This document shows positions 1-6,456 of a stretch of DNA of 11,548 nt, in pieces. The position numbers and the translations under genes were made by a program. The notes beneath the pieces are model-generated. The model was not told where the DNA came from, ran no database searches, and was given only the letters and a program-made list of their open reading frames with translations. The stretch's first letter is position 1; each line of letters starts with the position of its first letter. This DNA is from Jimgerdemannia flammicorona (Eukaryota > Mucoromycota > Endogonomycetes > Endogonales > Endogonaceae): positions 1-11,548 of the forward strand of contig RBNI01006256.1 in assembly GCA_003990745.1 (NCBI GenBank). The letters are read 5' to 3'.

Positions 1-330
1 TAGTCACTTGGACTCCACCTTTATTACCAGTCTATGAATAAGTATACATCATCACCACCCACTACCCAATCTCCATAGGGGGGCTACTACTCTCTATCTC
101 TGAAAGATATGAGTGGGTGGGGAAATCAGTTGTAAAGGAGCTTGATACATAGTTCTTCTTTCCTTGATACTTCTGGAAAGTGTCACATTTCTGGATGATG
201 TCTCAGACTTGAGTTCTGAGGTGAGGCCAGTGTTGATACAGTTTTTGAATCTTGTCTTCTGTACTTGTCTGTCCTTGATAGGCTTTCTGATGTTCTTTTC
301 AGATGAGATCTTCTTGTGCCTCAATGGTCT
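1..330 (-). pseudogene. Integrase fragment: zinc-binding domain and start of catalytic core, frameshifted
   Basis: Integrase joins the cDNA copy to host DNA. In minus-strand frame 2 (about 173-292) the sequence has the family pattern: a His at 290-292, a WPHLRTQV stretch like the conserved WPxM..V of the HHCC domain, and IIQKCDT with Cys at 185-187. The second His of the pair appears as Gln and the second Cys as Phe (176-178), so zinc binding would be impaired. Frame 1 at about 94-150 then gives APLQLISPPTHIFQR, like the usual link into the core, and near 1-60 another frame reads YLFIDW, which may be the first core Asp. The domain is therefore spread over three frames and also holds stops. 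The catalytic DDE remainder lies outside the window. The zinc domain call is good; the core call is tentative. Confidence 0.7.
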
Positions 331-378
331 GAGGGGCTTCCTTTAGGGTGTAGTTCCTTGGGACACCCTTCCTCTGGT

Positions 379-870
379 TTATTGGGGCTGGTAGGAAAGT
401 ACATCAACATTGTTGTGAGCTTTCTCTGCTTTGTGGATGATGGTGATTTTGTAATCCTGAAGGATAAGGATCCAGCAGACTAGGATTCTGGTGGGTTCCT
501 TGCAGTTGAATAACCATTTGAGGGCTATATGGTTTGTGATCAGAGTGAACCTTTTTTTGATGAGGTAATGATTGAACAAGGTGACTGCTCATATAACTGC
601 AAGGCATTCCAGTTTGGTACTACTATAGTTCATCTACTGCTGATTAGTAGCTCTGCTTACATAAGCTATCACATAGTGCTATTGATTGGATCCTTCTTGG
701 GCTAGAACTGCTCCAAGGCCATCTTTAGAAGCATCTGTATATAAGATGAATGGCTTCTGTAGATTGGGGTGCACAAGGATTGATGCTGTAGTCATGCAGT
801 TCTTGAGTTCTTTGAAAGCTTTTTCTTGTGATTCTGTCCATTTGAATGATACTCCTTTTTTAAGAAGGAT
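379..870 (-). pseudogene. RNase H domain of gypsy pol, with internal stops
   Basis: RNase H removes the RNA strand during reverse transcription. The segment continues from the RT in the same frame after a TGA at 871-873. It shows the connection-type start FKWTESQEKAFKELK, the catalytic YTDAS (Asp at 733-735) followed by GLGAVLAQ, then SSTKLECLAV with the second acidic residue Glu at 607-609, and it ends at NNVDVLSY, a degraded form of the usual ADALSR end. In-frame stops are TAG 679-681, TAG 634-636, TGA 589-591 (at the position of a normally conserved Trp) and TAA 379-381. About 160 codons fits the family. The frame is otherwise unbroken, so substitution rather than indels inactivated this part. 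Confidence 0.85.
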
Positions 871-1870
871 TCAGATTGGGGCAGCAATTTGGGCAAAGTC
901 CTTAATAAACCTTCTGTAGTAGGATACTAGCATCAGAAATAATAGTGTTTCCTTCGGGGTCTTGGGTACTGGCCAATTGTTGATCTTCTTGGTTTTCTTT
1001 GGGTCTGTATGGATTCCTTCTTTTGAGACTATGAATCCAAGAAATTCGAGTTTCTGTTTTCCAAAGTAGCATTTCTTTGCATTTAGTCTCAAGTGGTTTT
1101 TGCAGATGAGCTTGAAGAATTCCTCTAAGTAGTACAGATGTTCTTCAAAATTTGCTGAGTAGATGTTGGAATCGTCCATATATACAATCAGGCAATAGTG
1201 GACCAAGGGGGCATAGACTGAATTTATCATCCTCTGAAAGGTGGGGGGTACATTGCAAAGTCCAAAGGGTATTCAGAGATACTCAAACAGTTTTCCTAGT
1301 ATAAGGAAGGCTGTCTTTTGAATGTCCTTGGAGTTTATGGAGATCTTATGGAATCCTGTGAAGAGGTCCATACTGCTGAAGTATCTGACATCTTGTAACT
1401 GATCTAAGAGGTCATCGATTCTGGGCAAAGGATAGGCATCCTTTTCAGTGACTGAATTGAGTTTCCGGTAATCCATACAGAGTCTCCATCTTCCTTTCTT
1501 TGGTACAATAAGTATAGGGCTAGCCTAGGGGCTGGTAGAGGATCAGATAACTCCATTGTCTAAGAGTTCTTGGATGTGCTCTTTTTCGAATGTTTTTAGA
1601 TAATGAGGTATTCTATAGGGTTTCTGCCAGATGGGTGTTGTATTTCCTGTATTTATGCTGTAGTGATATGATGGATTGTATAGCAGGTTGCCATAATCAG
1701 TGGTGAAGATATCTTGATATTTGTTGAGAAGTTCTACTAGTTGTTGCTGTTGTTGGGGTGTCAATTCTTCTCCAATATTGGTGGAAGGCTTCACTGTCTC
1801 CTGGGTCGCAGAGGGGCCTTTCCTTTCTTCTGGGACCTTTTGCCATTTTCCAATAGGTTTAGTTCATAAA
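871..1870 (-). pseudogene. Ty3/gypsy-type reverse transcriptase, with internal stops
   Basis: This is the RNA-dependent DNA polymerase of the retrotransposon. From high to low coordinates one sees a pre-RT linker with a Gln run (LTPQQQQQLVELLNKYQDIF), the palm entry INTGNTTPIWQKPYRIP, the DYRKLN motif, motif A SSMDLFTGFHKI (catalytic Asp 1366-1368), IPFGLCNVPPTFQRM, the active site YMDD (1171-1182), and LEFLGFIVSKEGIHTDPKK followed by SYYRRFIKDFAQIAAPI. This is the classic gypsy series. Stops in the same frame are TGA 1543-1545, TAG 1525-1527 (where the family has Trp), TGA 1273-1275 and TGA 871-873. The catalytic Asp pair is intact, so loss of function comes from stops. The frame switches from that of the dUTPase somewhere in 1800-1870; this may be decay or an old programmed shift, which one copy cannot settle. 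Confidence 0.92.
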
Positions 1871-2190
1871 CTTCCCTATGAGTTCAGTTGAGAAAAGGCA
1901 CCAGATGTCCTATGATGGTTCCTTTTGGCAAGATGATGGTCTCTCAACTTTGGTTGGTTGCTCAGGAGTGTACTGGGTTCATCTTGTCAGAGAATGTGTG
2001 TCCCTCTATATCCAGGTGTGGGATATCTTCCTTGGGTTTGAAGAAAAGGTTTCTAGGGTCAGGTGGTGTAAAGATTTCAAAGGTAGTTTGTTCTCTGGGC
2101 TCTAGGATGAGATTCTTGTGCAGTCTGACTGGTTGCTGGTACACTTGCTGGAGAACATTCCTCTTGAGGTGGTTGACGTGAAGGAGATAT
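1800..2190 (-). pseudogene. Spacer between dUTPase and RT (polyprotein remnant)
   Basis: It follows the dUTPase in the same frame. Visible stretches are RKEVYLLHVNHLKRNVLQQV, an LEPREQTTFEIFTPPDP segment, and ETIILPKGTIIGHL. The last resembles the small beta-rich segment that often precedes the RT in gypsy pol (polar ends, LxKGTxIGxL); that likeness is an inference. In-frame stops are TGA 1962-1964, TGA 1944-1946 and TGA 1884-1886. Past about 1870 the frame becomes basic and Pro-rich and meaningless, while the neighbouring frame picks up the RT linker, which marks a frame change. No catalytic motif was found. It may fold with the RT or be a processing linker. Confidence 0.55.
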
Positions 2191-2600
2191 ACCTCCTTCC
2201 TGTCTGAACTTCCAAATCCCTTGGCTTGTCTTGTTCCTTTAGTTAGTTTGGAGACTTCCTGTAACTGTGGGGTCTTGACCTTCATGAAGACTGCTTGGGC
2301 AATCTTCTGTCTTCTAATGATTCAGTGCCATTCTGTACTGCTATTGTATAGGATGACCTTGATTTCGCCTATATATCCTGGGTCAATGGTTCCTCCTTTC
2401 ACAATTATTCCTTGTCTGGCAAGTCCAGATCTTGAAGTCAGTTGGATGTAAGCTCCTTGGGGTAGCTGCATGGCTAATCCAGTTCTGATCATGAAGGTTT
2501 TTCCAGGCTTGATGGATTCATCCTCCAGGCTGTGAAGATCATATCCTACATCTTCTGGGTGGGCTTTGGTTGGGGGTTTGGCCTTGGGATGTAGCAGAGC
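2190..2600 (-). pseudogene. dUTPase domain embedded in gypsy pol (one stop)
   Basis: dUTPase hydrolyses dUTP to dUMP and pyrophosphate, which keeps uracil out of newly made DNA. All five motifs of the trimeric family are seen in one frame and in order: GYDL (2535-2546); SRSGLA (2418-2435); GGTIDPGYIGEI (2361-2396) with the motif-3 Asp at 2382-2384; RQKIAQAVF (about 2286-2312); and the C-terminal loop KGFGSS (GFGSS at 2205-2219). Motif 1 to motif 5 spans about 114 residues, normal for the family. Motif 1 has Val before Gly where Ala is common, and motif 5 is slightly altered. A single TGA (2322-2324) lies between motifs 3 and 4. The domain is in frame with the protease far upstream and sits between protease and RT, so it is part of the element and not a host gene. 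Known retroviral dUTPases sit elsewhere (near protease in betaretroviruses, between RNase H and integrase in non-primate lentiviruses). Confidence 0.93.
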
Positions 2601-3035
2601 ATACTAGGCAATGTCCTTACTGAGTTCAGGCTGTCCTAGAGCTGAGGCTCTACTAGCAGAGAGCCTCCAGGCTCTGAGGTTGAGGTGTGGCCATCTGGCT
2701 CCAGTAGAGAGGTCTCAGAGATAGTTGATTCCCCTTCTTCCTGTAGGGTCTAGGGCTTCCATGAAGTTGGTGGCATCTTCTACCCATCCTTGGCAGATTG
2801 TATATCTGATGAGAGCTAGAATGTCTTCCAAATTATAGATCTTGAGGATTCTTCTTTCTGGCTTCTTGGTCTGGCTTTTTCAGATCTGGCCTCTGTTGTC
2901 TTCTCTCTTCAAGGTGTGAACTGCAACATCATGACTGAGATGGATCTTCTGATGCCTGTAGTCTTGGCAATCTGGGTGTCTTCCATGATTGCAGTATCCC
3001 ATTGCTCAGAAATAATGTTCCCAGTTGTTTATCTC
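2600..3035 (-). pseudogene. Unidentified polyprotein segment with a His/Cys cluster, upstream of dUTPase
   Basis: I do not recognise this segment. In the dUTPase frame it reads NNWEHYF, then after a stop MGYCNHGRHPDCQDYRHQK, LSHDVAVHTLKRED, and further on ILKIYNLEDILALIRYTICQ and WVEDATNFMEALDPTGRRG. The C-x-H-x2-H-x2-C cluster could be a small metal-binding knot, but it does not match the CCHC knuckle of Gag or a C2H2 finger. There are about four in-frame stops, including a TAG shortly before the dUTPase. The position between protease and dUTPase suggests a pol-specific module or a processing linker. Coding status is inferred from amino acid composition and frame continuity with the dUTPase. 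Confidence 0.45.
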
Positions 3036-3448
3036 TTGTTGTCTTGGGAATTAGTACCCATCTTGATCATAGGTTGGGGGAAGGATAGACAAGGGGTATA
3101 TTTCCATTCAGGTGAAGAAGCCTTGTCCCCTAAATCAACTTTGTAACCTTGTGGTAACTTCTTGAAAGGTGGTTGACTATATAAGTATAGTTGGGGGTTC
3201 TGGTCTCTGGGGTCTCTATCTTTCTTATTGATCCAATAGATGACACTGATAGCAGTAGTCTCAGAGAGAGTAGAAGACCATTTGGTATGGACACCTTCCA
3301 AGCCAAAAAGCCTTCTCTTAATGAGTTTCTTTCTTGGGAATAATGGTGATTGTACTGGGTCCTTCTTCTGTGTTCCAAGAGTCATTGTCTTCAGGTGGTG
3401 TTCAATGAGAGTCATCCCAGGGAATGAGTTCAGGGACCTCTTCTTCAT
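3029..3448 (-). pseudogene. Frame-shifted spacer segment, function unknown
   Basis: This is an unusually long open stretch (about 139 codons) in minus-strand frame 2, while flanking parts of the polyprotein use frame 0. It includes FGLEGVHTKWSSTLSETT, PPFKKLPQGYKVDLGDK and SPEWKYTPCLSF, with no recognisable motif. In frame 0 the same DNA is full of stops beyond about 3340, so the coding frame probably moved here after an indel near 3300-3450 and moved back near 3030. It may instead be a chance open frame. No function is assigned. Confidence 0.35.
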
Positions 3449-3890
3449 CAGGTACTTCTTGTTCAGGAACTTCTTGGTCAGAAGTTTCTTCTTCCTCAGA
3501 TGATTCTTGACCCCAAATTACTTGTACTTCTGTAGCTTCAGTTGCAGGTGTTTCTGGAACATGTCTGAATTTCTTCTTCTTCCTTCTACACTCTGGGCAG
3601 GCTGTGCCAGGCAATTTCCTCATTTCCATGATCTTGGAGGAATGCTCAAGATACTTGTGTCTCTTGAGGTATGTAGGGCATCCTTTAGTTTCTTCTGCAA
3701 TAGCTCCAATGGTAATAGGGATAGTGTTTTTGGCCCACATATTATCTTCTGGTTGGTCATCTACCAGATTGATTTGGGGATTGAGTCTGGGATCATTTCC
3801 ATCTTTGGATTCTTCCTCTTCTTCTGTGGTGGATTCTTCACTGCTGGCATACTCTTCCTGAATAGTGACCTTCTTCTTCTTCTTTGATTA
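3402..3890 (-). pseudogene. Acidic and Lys-rich spacer between protease and dUTPase
   Basis: In the protease frame the polyprotein continues as a low-complexity segment: SKKKKKVTIQ, then SSEESTTEEEEES, a central part with KGCPTYLKRHKYLEHSSK and TACPECRRKKKK, and an acidic tail with an imperfect EVPEQEVPDEEEVPE repeat, ending at a TGA (3402-3404). The CP..C pairs and His residues might form a weak zinc knot, but spacing is irregular. Basic clusters could act in nuclear import or nucleic-acid binding; this is an inference. It is bounded by TAA 3888-3890 on the protease side. Confidence 0.5.
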
Positions 3891-4307
3891 CTCATAGCTA
3901 GTCACCTTAACTCTATACTTCTTGCCTCAGTAGTCAAACTTGAGTACTTGTTGACTGATATCAACAACTGCATTCATTTCCTTCATCCAGTTGGTACCAA
4001 GAATCATGTCATAGGTGACAGCTTCTGTGACAATGGCTTTGGGGATAGAGAACTGAATGTGTTTGAGGGAGATAGTGATATTTCACACTTCTCCAAGGGG
4101 TTGGGTTTGGGCTCCATCTGCTACTATGATGCTGAGATTGGATGGTCTATCAATGGGCCATTGGAGGGTATCCAGGAATCGCTTGGCAATAACACAGACA
4201 GTAGCTCCTGTGTCTATGAGGATTTTCACCTTTTGTCCTCCAATATCTCCATATAGATAGGTACTGATATGCCTTTCGGCTGCTTGGACAGGGATGGAAG
4301 CTGGCAG
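3891..4307 (-). pseudogene. Retropepsin-like aspartic protease of gypsy element
   Basis: This is the polyprotein-processing protease. The flap-side start STYLYGDIGGQKVKILIDTG leads to the active-site triad DTGA (4203-4214, catalytic Asp 4212-4214), followed by TVCVIAKRFLD. After a TGA at 4080-4082 the same frame gives the second hallmark, YDMILGTNWM (Ile-Leu-Gly at 3996-4004), then VVDISQQVLKFDY and a TGA at 3927-3929 where Trp would fit. The length (about 125 residues) suits a gypsy protease. The N-terminal side is cut at 4307/4308 by LINE insertion; minus-strand codons beyond 4308 are antisense LINE leader and not protease. The Gag zinc knuckle expected upstream is therefore missing. Confidence 0.88.
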
Positions 4308-4308
4308 G
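4307..4308. other. Junction gypsy / LINE copy 1 (5' end of LINE)
   Basis: The gypsy protease frame and the LINE leader meet here. The edge is placed by comparing the leaders of both LINE copies: similarity begins at GCA (4308 and 6374), and both leaders are then exactly 83 nt to the homologous ATG. The two elements are head to head, transcribed away from each other. Bases just left of 4308 should be one copy of the target-site duplication, with its twin beyond the LINE 3' end, outside the window. The edge could be off by several bases. Confidence 0.6.
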
Positions 4309-4390
4309 CACCTTTCTCCTGTACAATTCACATTACACAAAACTTCAAGCAATGGTTTTCAACACAACTAGGAGAAAAGATACTATCAAT
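4308..4390 (+). repeat. LINE 5' leader, copy 1
   Basis: This 83-nt leader precedes the ORF1 start and matches 6374-6456 in length and in blocks: GCA near the start, TCTCC.GTAC, TTACACAA and a GGAGAAA.. purine block just before the ATG. Similarity is about 20 of 26 bases in the TCTCC to ACACAA stretch and weaker in the middle. It contains an extra upstream ATG at 4352 in frame with ORF1, which is absent from copy 2. It probably serves as 5' UTR and may include promoter sequence; no TATA box is seen. Confidence 0.65.
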
Positions 4391-6373
4391 ATGTCTTCGA
4401 GCAAGAGTTCTGATGGGCATACTGGGTCGGGGAGAGCTGGGGCTTTCGGCTGGCAGAATGTGAGGAGGGGTTATAGCCTGGGGATGGGGGCCTTTGGAGG
4501 GTTGAAGGGCAGCGAGGGCTCTGGAGGAGGGCTGGTACCAGGTGGGAATGGAGGAGGGACTGGCCTCTCAAGCTTTGCTGACAAGGTAAAGGAGAGTGGA
4601 TGGCCAGCTGGAGACTGGGCTGGCACTGCTGTGGGGAAGGGCAAGGTGAGCCTTGGGAGGGAGGGAGGTCTCCAGGCTGGGAGTATGAGTATAGGGTCTG
4701 GAGGTATTGTGGCTGGGGGCGGGACTGCTAATAGAGGCATGATGGGGAATCAGAAAAAAAAAAGAGATGTGATGGCTGATGGCAGAGTGAGGCTGGGGCT
4801 ACCGATTCAGAAGGGGGACCTAGCTGATGGTATAATAGGGCTGGTGGTGGCACCATTACTCAAGAAGTCAGTTTCGGAGTTCACAGCTACCTTGTGCTTT
4901 CGAGGCTTGGCAGTGATAGCAAGGATGGTCCTGGGGCTCATCTTGCAGCAGGTGGCTGGGGCTGCCTTGGTGAAGTTCCTGAAGAGGCTAGAGGGGGTAG
5001 AGGTGGGCTTTGAGGAGGCAGGCCCACTGGATGAGGCGATGAAGACTGGAGTGGTGGTTAGTGAAGTGGTGGTCCCTATGGTGTGCTGCCTTAGGTAGGA
5101 CCCCAGGATGGTACAGCTGCTAGTCAAAAGGGTATCTATAGTGATGAAGGTTGAGACTAGGAGAAGGGTAGAGGAGGTGGTGGCAGAGTATGGAGATGTG
5201 GTGGATATCAGATTCTGGATGTGGGAGGGGACAGCAATCAGGACAGATGATGTGGATGTCAGGATTAGGCTGGCAGAGAGGGAGGCCACTGGAAAGGCGA
5301 ATGACTGGCCTTTAGTGCTGATGTAGGGGGCTATTGTCTGTAGGGTGTCGAGAGTGAAGGAGAGTGAAGAGGAGGAGGAGGACTTGTTGGAAGCACTAGA
5401 GGAATTGAGTGATGTGGTGGAATGGAGGGCGAAGGCCTGGAAGCTCTTTGAGGAAACAACACATCTGGAGGTTGTGGAGGGGAAGCATATCTGCATAGAC
5501 AAGAGGCAGTGGGAGCGGGCACAGGGGTACAGGAGACAGAGGGAGCTATTGGCAAGTATGAAAGTGGAGGTGAAGAAGAAGACAGATGGGACTGAGATGT
5601 TGGGGGGTGTCGAAGCCAGTGTCTGGGTGAGTAAAGGAGGAGGGGAGGTGGAGGCAGGCAAGAAAGAAACTGGGAAGGTGCTGAGTAAGGACCCCTATGC
5701 TGACAGCACTTTCGAGATCTGGGAGGAGGAATCAGATGCCACTCCCCCCCCTCTTATCAGGAGGGGACTGGCTGTGAAGAGAAGGACAACAGAGGATATA
5801 CTGATGTAGGGGGCCCAGTGAGTGCACTTTGGAGTCTCTGATGTGGCAAAAGGGGGCCAGATGGTGGTGGTTGATAAGGATGAGCTGGTGGATGTCTCTG
5901 AGGAGGAGTGGGATGAGGCTGCCAGTGTTGGTGCTGACACCACAATGTTGGATATAGGATGGCCAGGGACTCCGAGAGGAAAGGAGGTGGGGAACTTGCT
6001 GTAGATGAGCAAGGTGATAGATAACCTTGCTGCTGAGGTATTGAGAGAAGTGGACCTGCAGGCAATGCCTGAGGAGTATTGGGCACAGATTCTGTAGGGA
6101 GATGGAGTGGTGGAGGCACTGAGGGCAGAGATTCTAATGATCCTTCTGGAGGAGGAGGGATATGAGGTCAATGAGGTGAGGAAGGCAGAGCTGGTGGTGG
6201 TAGCAGGTGAGCAGACAGCCTACTGTTGGGCTGAGTATCATGGCTTGCAGTTCTGGAGGGAGGCCTGTCTGGAGTATCATGAGGACTTTGAGAAGAGAGA
6301 AGATGGGGCAATGGTAGAACTGCTGGAAGGGTTGGAGGTATGGGAAGCTAGAGAAAGGGAACTAGCTGCTTGA
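4391..6373 (+). pseudogene. LINE ORF1 (gag-like RNA-binding protein), copy 1, six internal stops
   Basis: ORF1 proteins of L1-like elements bind the element RNA and form the RNP with ORF2. The start is taken at the ATG aligned with copy 2; an in-frame ATG lies 13 codons upstream. The frame is unbroken for 660 codons and carries stops at 5096 (TAG), 5324 (TAG), 5807 (TAG), 5819 (TGA), 6002 (TAG) and 6095 (TAG). Several sit where copy 2 has TGG. In order: a Gly-rich N-terminus with a GAFGWQ motif, a conserved middle (VLGLILQQVAGAALVKFLK), a probable RRM-like fold around residues 238-300, a highly acidic helix (SEEEEEDLLEALEEL), DPYADSTFEIWEE, GADTTMLD and an acidic C-terminus. It is about 70% identical to copy 2 over 185 residues by eye. 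The final TGA comes from the junction: the last 14 residues of copy 2 have no match here. Confidence 0.85.
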
Positions 6374-6374
6374 G
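6373..6374. other. Junction LINE copy 1 / LINE copy 2
   Basis: The ORF1 end of copy 1 (ARERELAA, matching copy 2 up to about ELTA) passes straight into the leader of copy 2 at GCATCT. There is no spacer and no A-tail. The stop TGA at 6371-6373 is created at this point. AGCTG occurs 5 bases before this junction (6364-6368) and also 4 bases before the junction at 4308 (4299-4303), which may be chance, part of the true 5' end, or an insertion-site preference. Confidence 0.65.
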
Positions 6375-6456
6375 CATCTCTCTCCGGTACCTCTCAGGTT
6401 ACACAACATCTGGAAAGCAACTACTTCATCATTTTGGAGAAAGAGAGACTAACAAC
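6374..6456 (+). repeat. LINE 5' leader, copy 2
   Basis: This 83-nt leader is identical in length to 4308-4390. It shares TCTCC.GTAC, TTACACAA and the purine block GGAGAAAGAGAGAC before AACAACATG. The AACAACATGG context has A at -3 and G at +4, a favourable eukaryotic start context. The leader is open in the ORF1 frame back to 6370 but contains no ATG, so an N-terminal extension is unlikely. Confidence 0.65.

Larger units (their letters stand above)
1..4307 (-). mobile_element. Degenerate Ty3/gypsy-like LTR retrotransposon, internal region (partial)
   Basis: The minus strand carries, in order, protease, spacer, dUTPase, reverse transcriptase, RNase H and integrase fragments. This is the Ty3/gypsy order, with RNase H before integrase, plus an extra dUTPase. 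The coding frame changes several times: low-coordinate frame 0 for protease and dUTPase, frame 2 for 3029-3448, frame 1 for RT and RNase H, frame 2 for the integrase zinc domain. In-frame stops recur about every 30-100 codons, so the copy is dead. CpG is almost absent, about a dozen by eye in 4.3 kb. The right edge is set where LINE leader homology begins at 4308, so gag and the 5' LTR are displaced and should lie beyond the LINE. The left edge is cut by the window inside the integrase. No LTR, primer-binding site or polypurine tract is visible. Confidence 0.9.
4308..6373 (+). mobile_element. LINE copy 1: 5' leader and ORF1, cut at 6373
   Basis: This is the older, CpG-poor LINE copy. It begins with the leader inside the gypsy protease and ends where the leader of copy 2 starts. 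No ORF2 follows it directly. If copy 2 was inserted into copy 1, the rest of copy 1 (the last ORF1 codons and ORF2) should appear after the 3' end of copy 2. Only 4 CpG occur in 4921-5460, against 20 in the matching 6991-7530 of copy 2, which argues that copy 1 decayed longer. Confidence 0.7.

Noticed and set aside
164..346. Small plus-strand open frames in the gypsy region (for example 164-346, 686-919, 3507-3887)
   Set aside because: They are antisense to recognisable pol domains and have no motif or similarity of their own.
2190..2600. dUTPase as a host gene or processed pseudogene inserted in the element
   Set aside because: It is in the same frame as the protease and the following spacer, with no start codon, tail or junction, and lies at a natural position in the polyprotein.
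1..4307. LTRs, primer-binding site or polypurine tract of the gypsy element
   Set aside because: The window covers only internal coding sequence. The right side is cut by the LINE and the left side ends inside integrase, so none can be shown.
4754..4763. Run of ten A as a LINE poly(A) tail marking an element end
   Set aside because: It lies within copy 1 ORF1 in frame (QKKKR), with homologous sequence on both sides; copy 2 has a shorter A-run at the same place.
4807..5661. Long minus-strand open frame (284 codons) rich in Ser, Thr and Pro
   Set aside because: It is antisense to the G-rich LINE ORF1. Similar Pro/Ser-rich antisense frames lie under every G-rich part of the LINE. The plus-strand frame has the homologous copy and conserved motifs.
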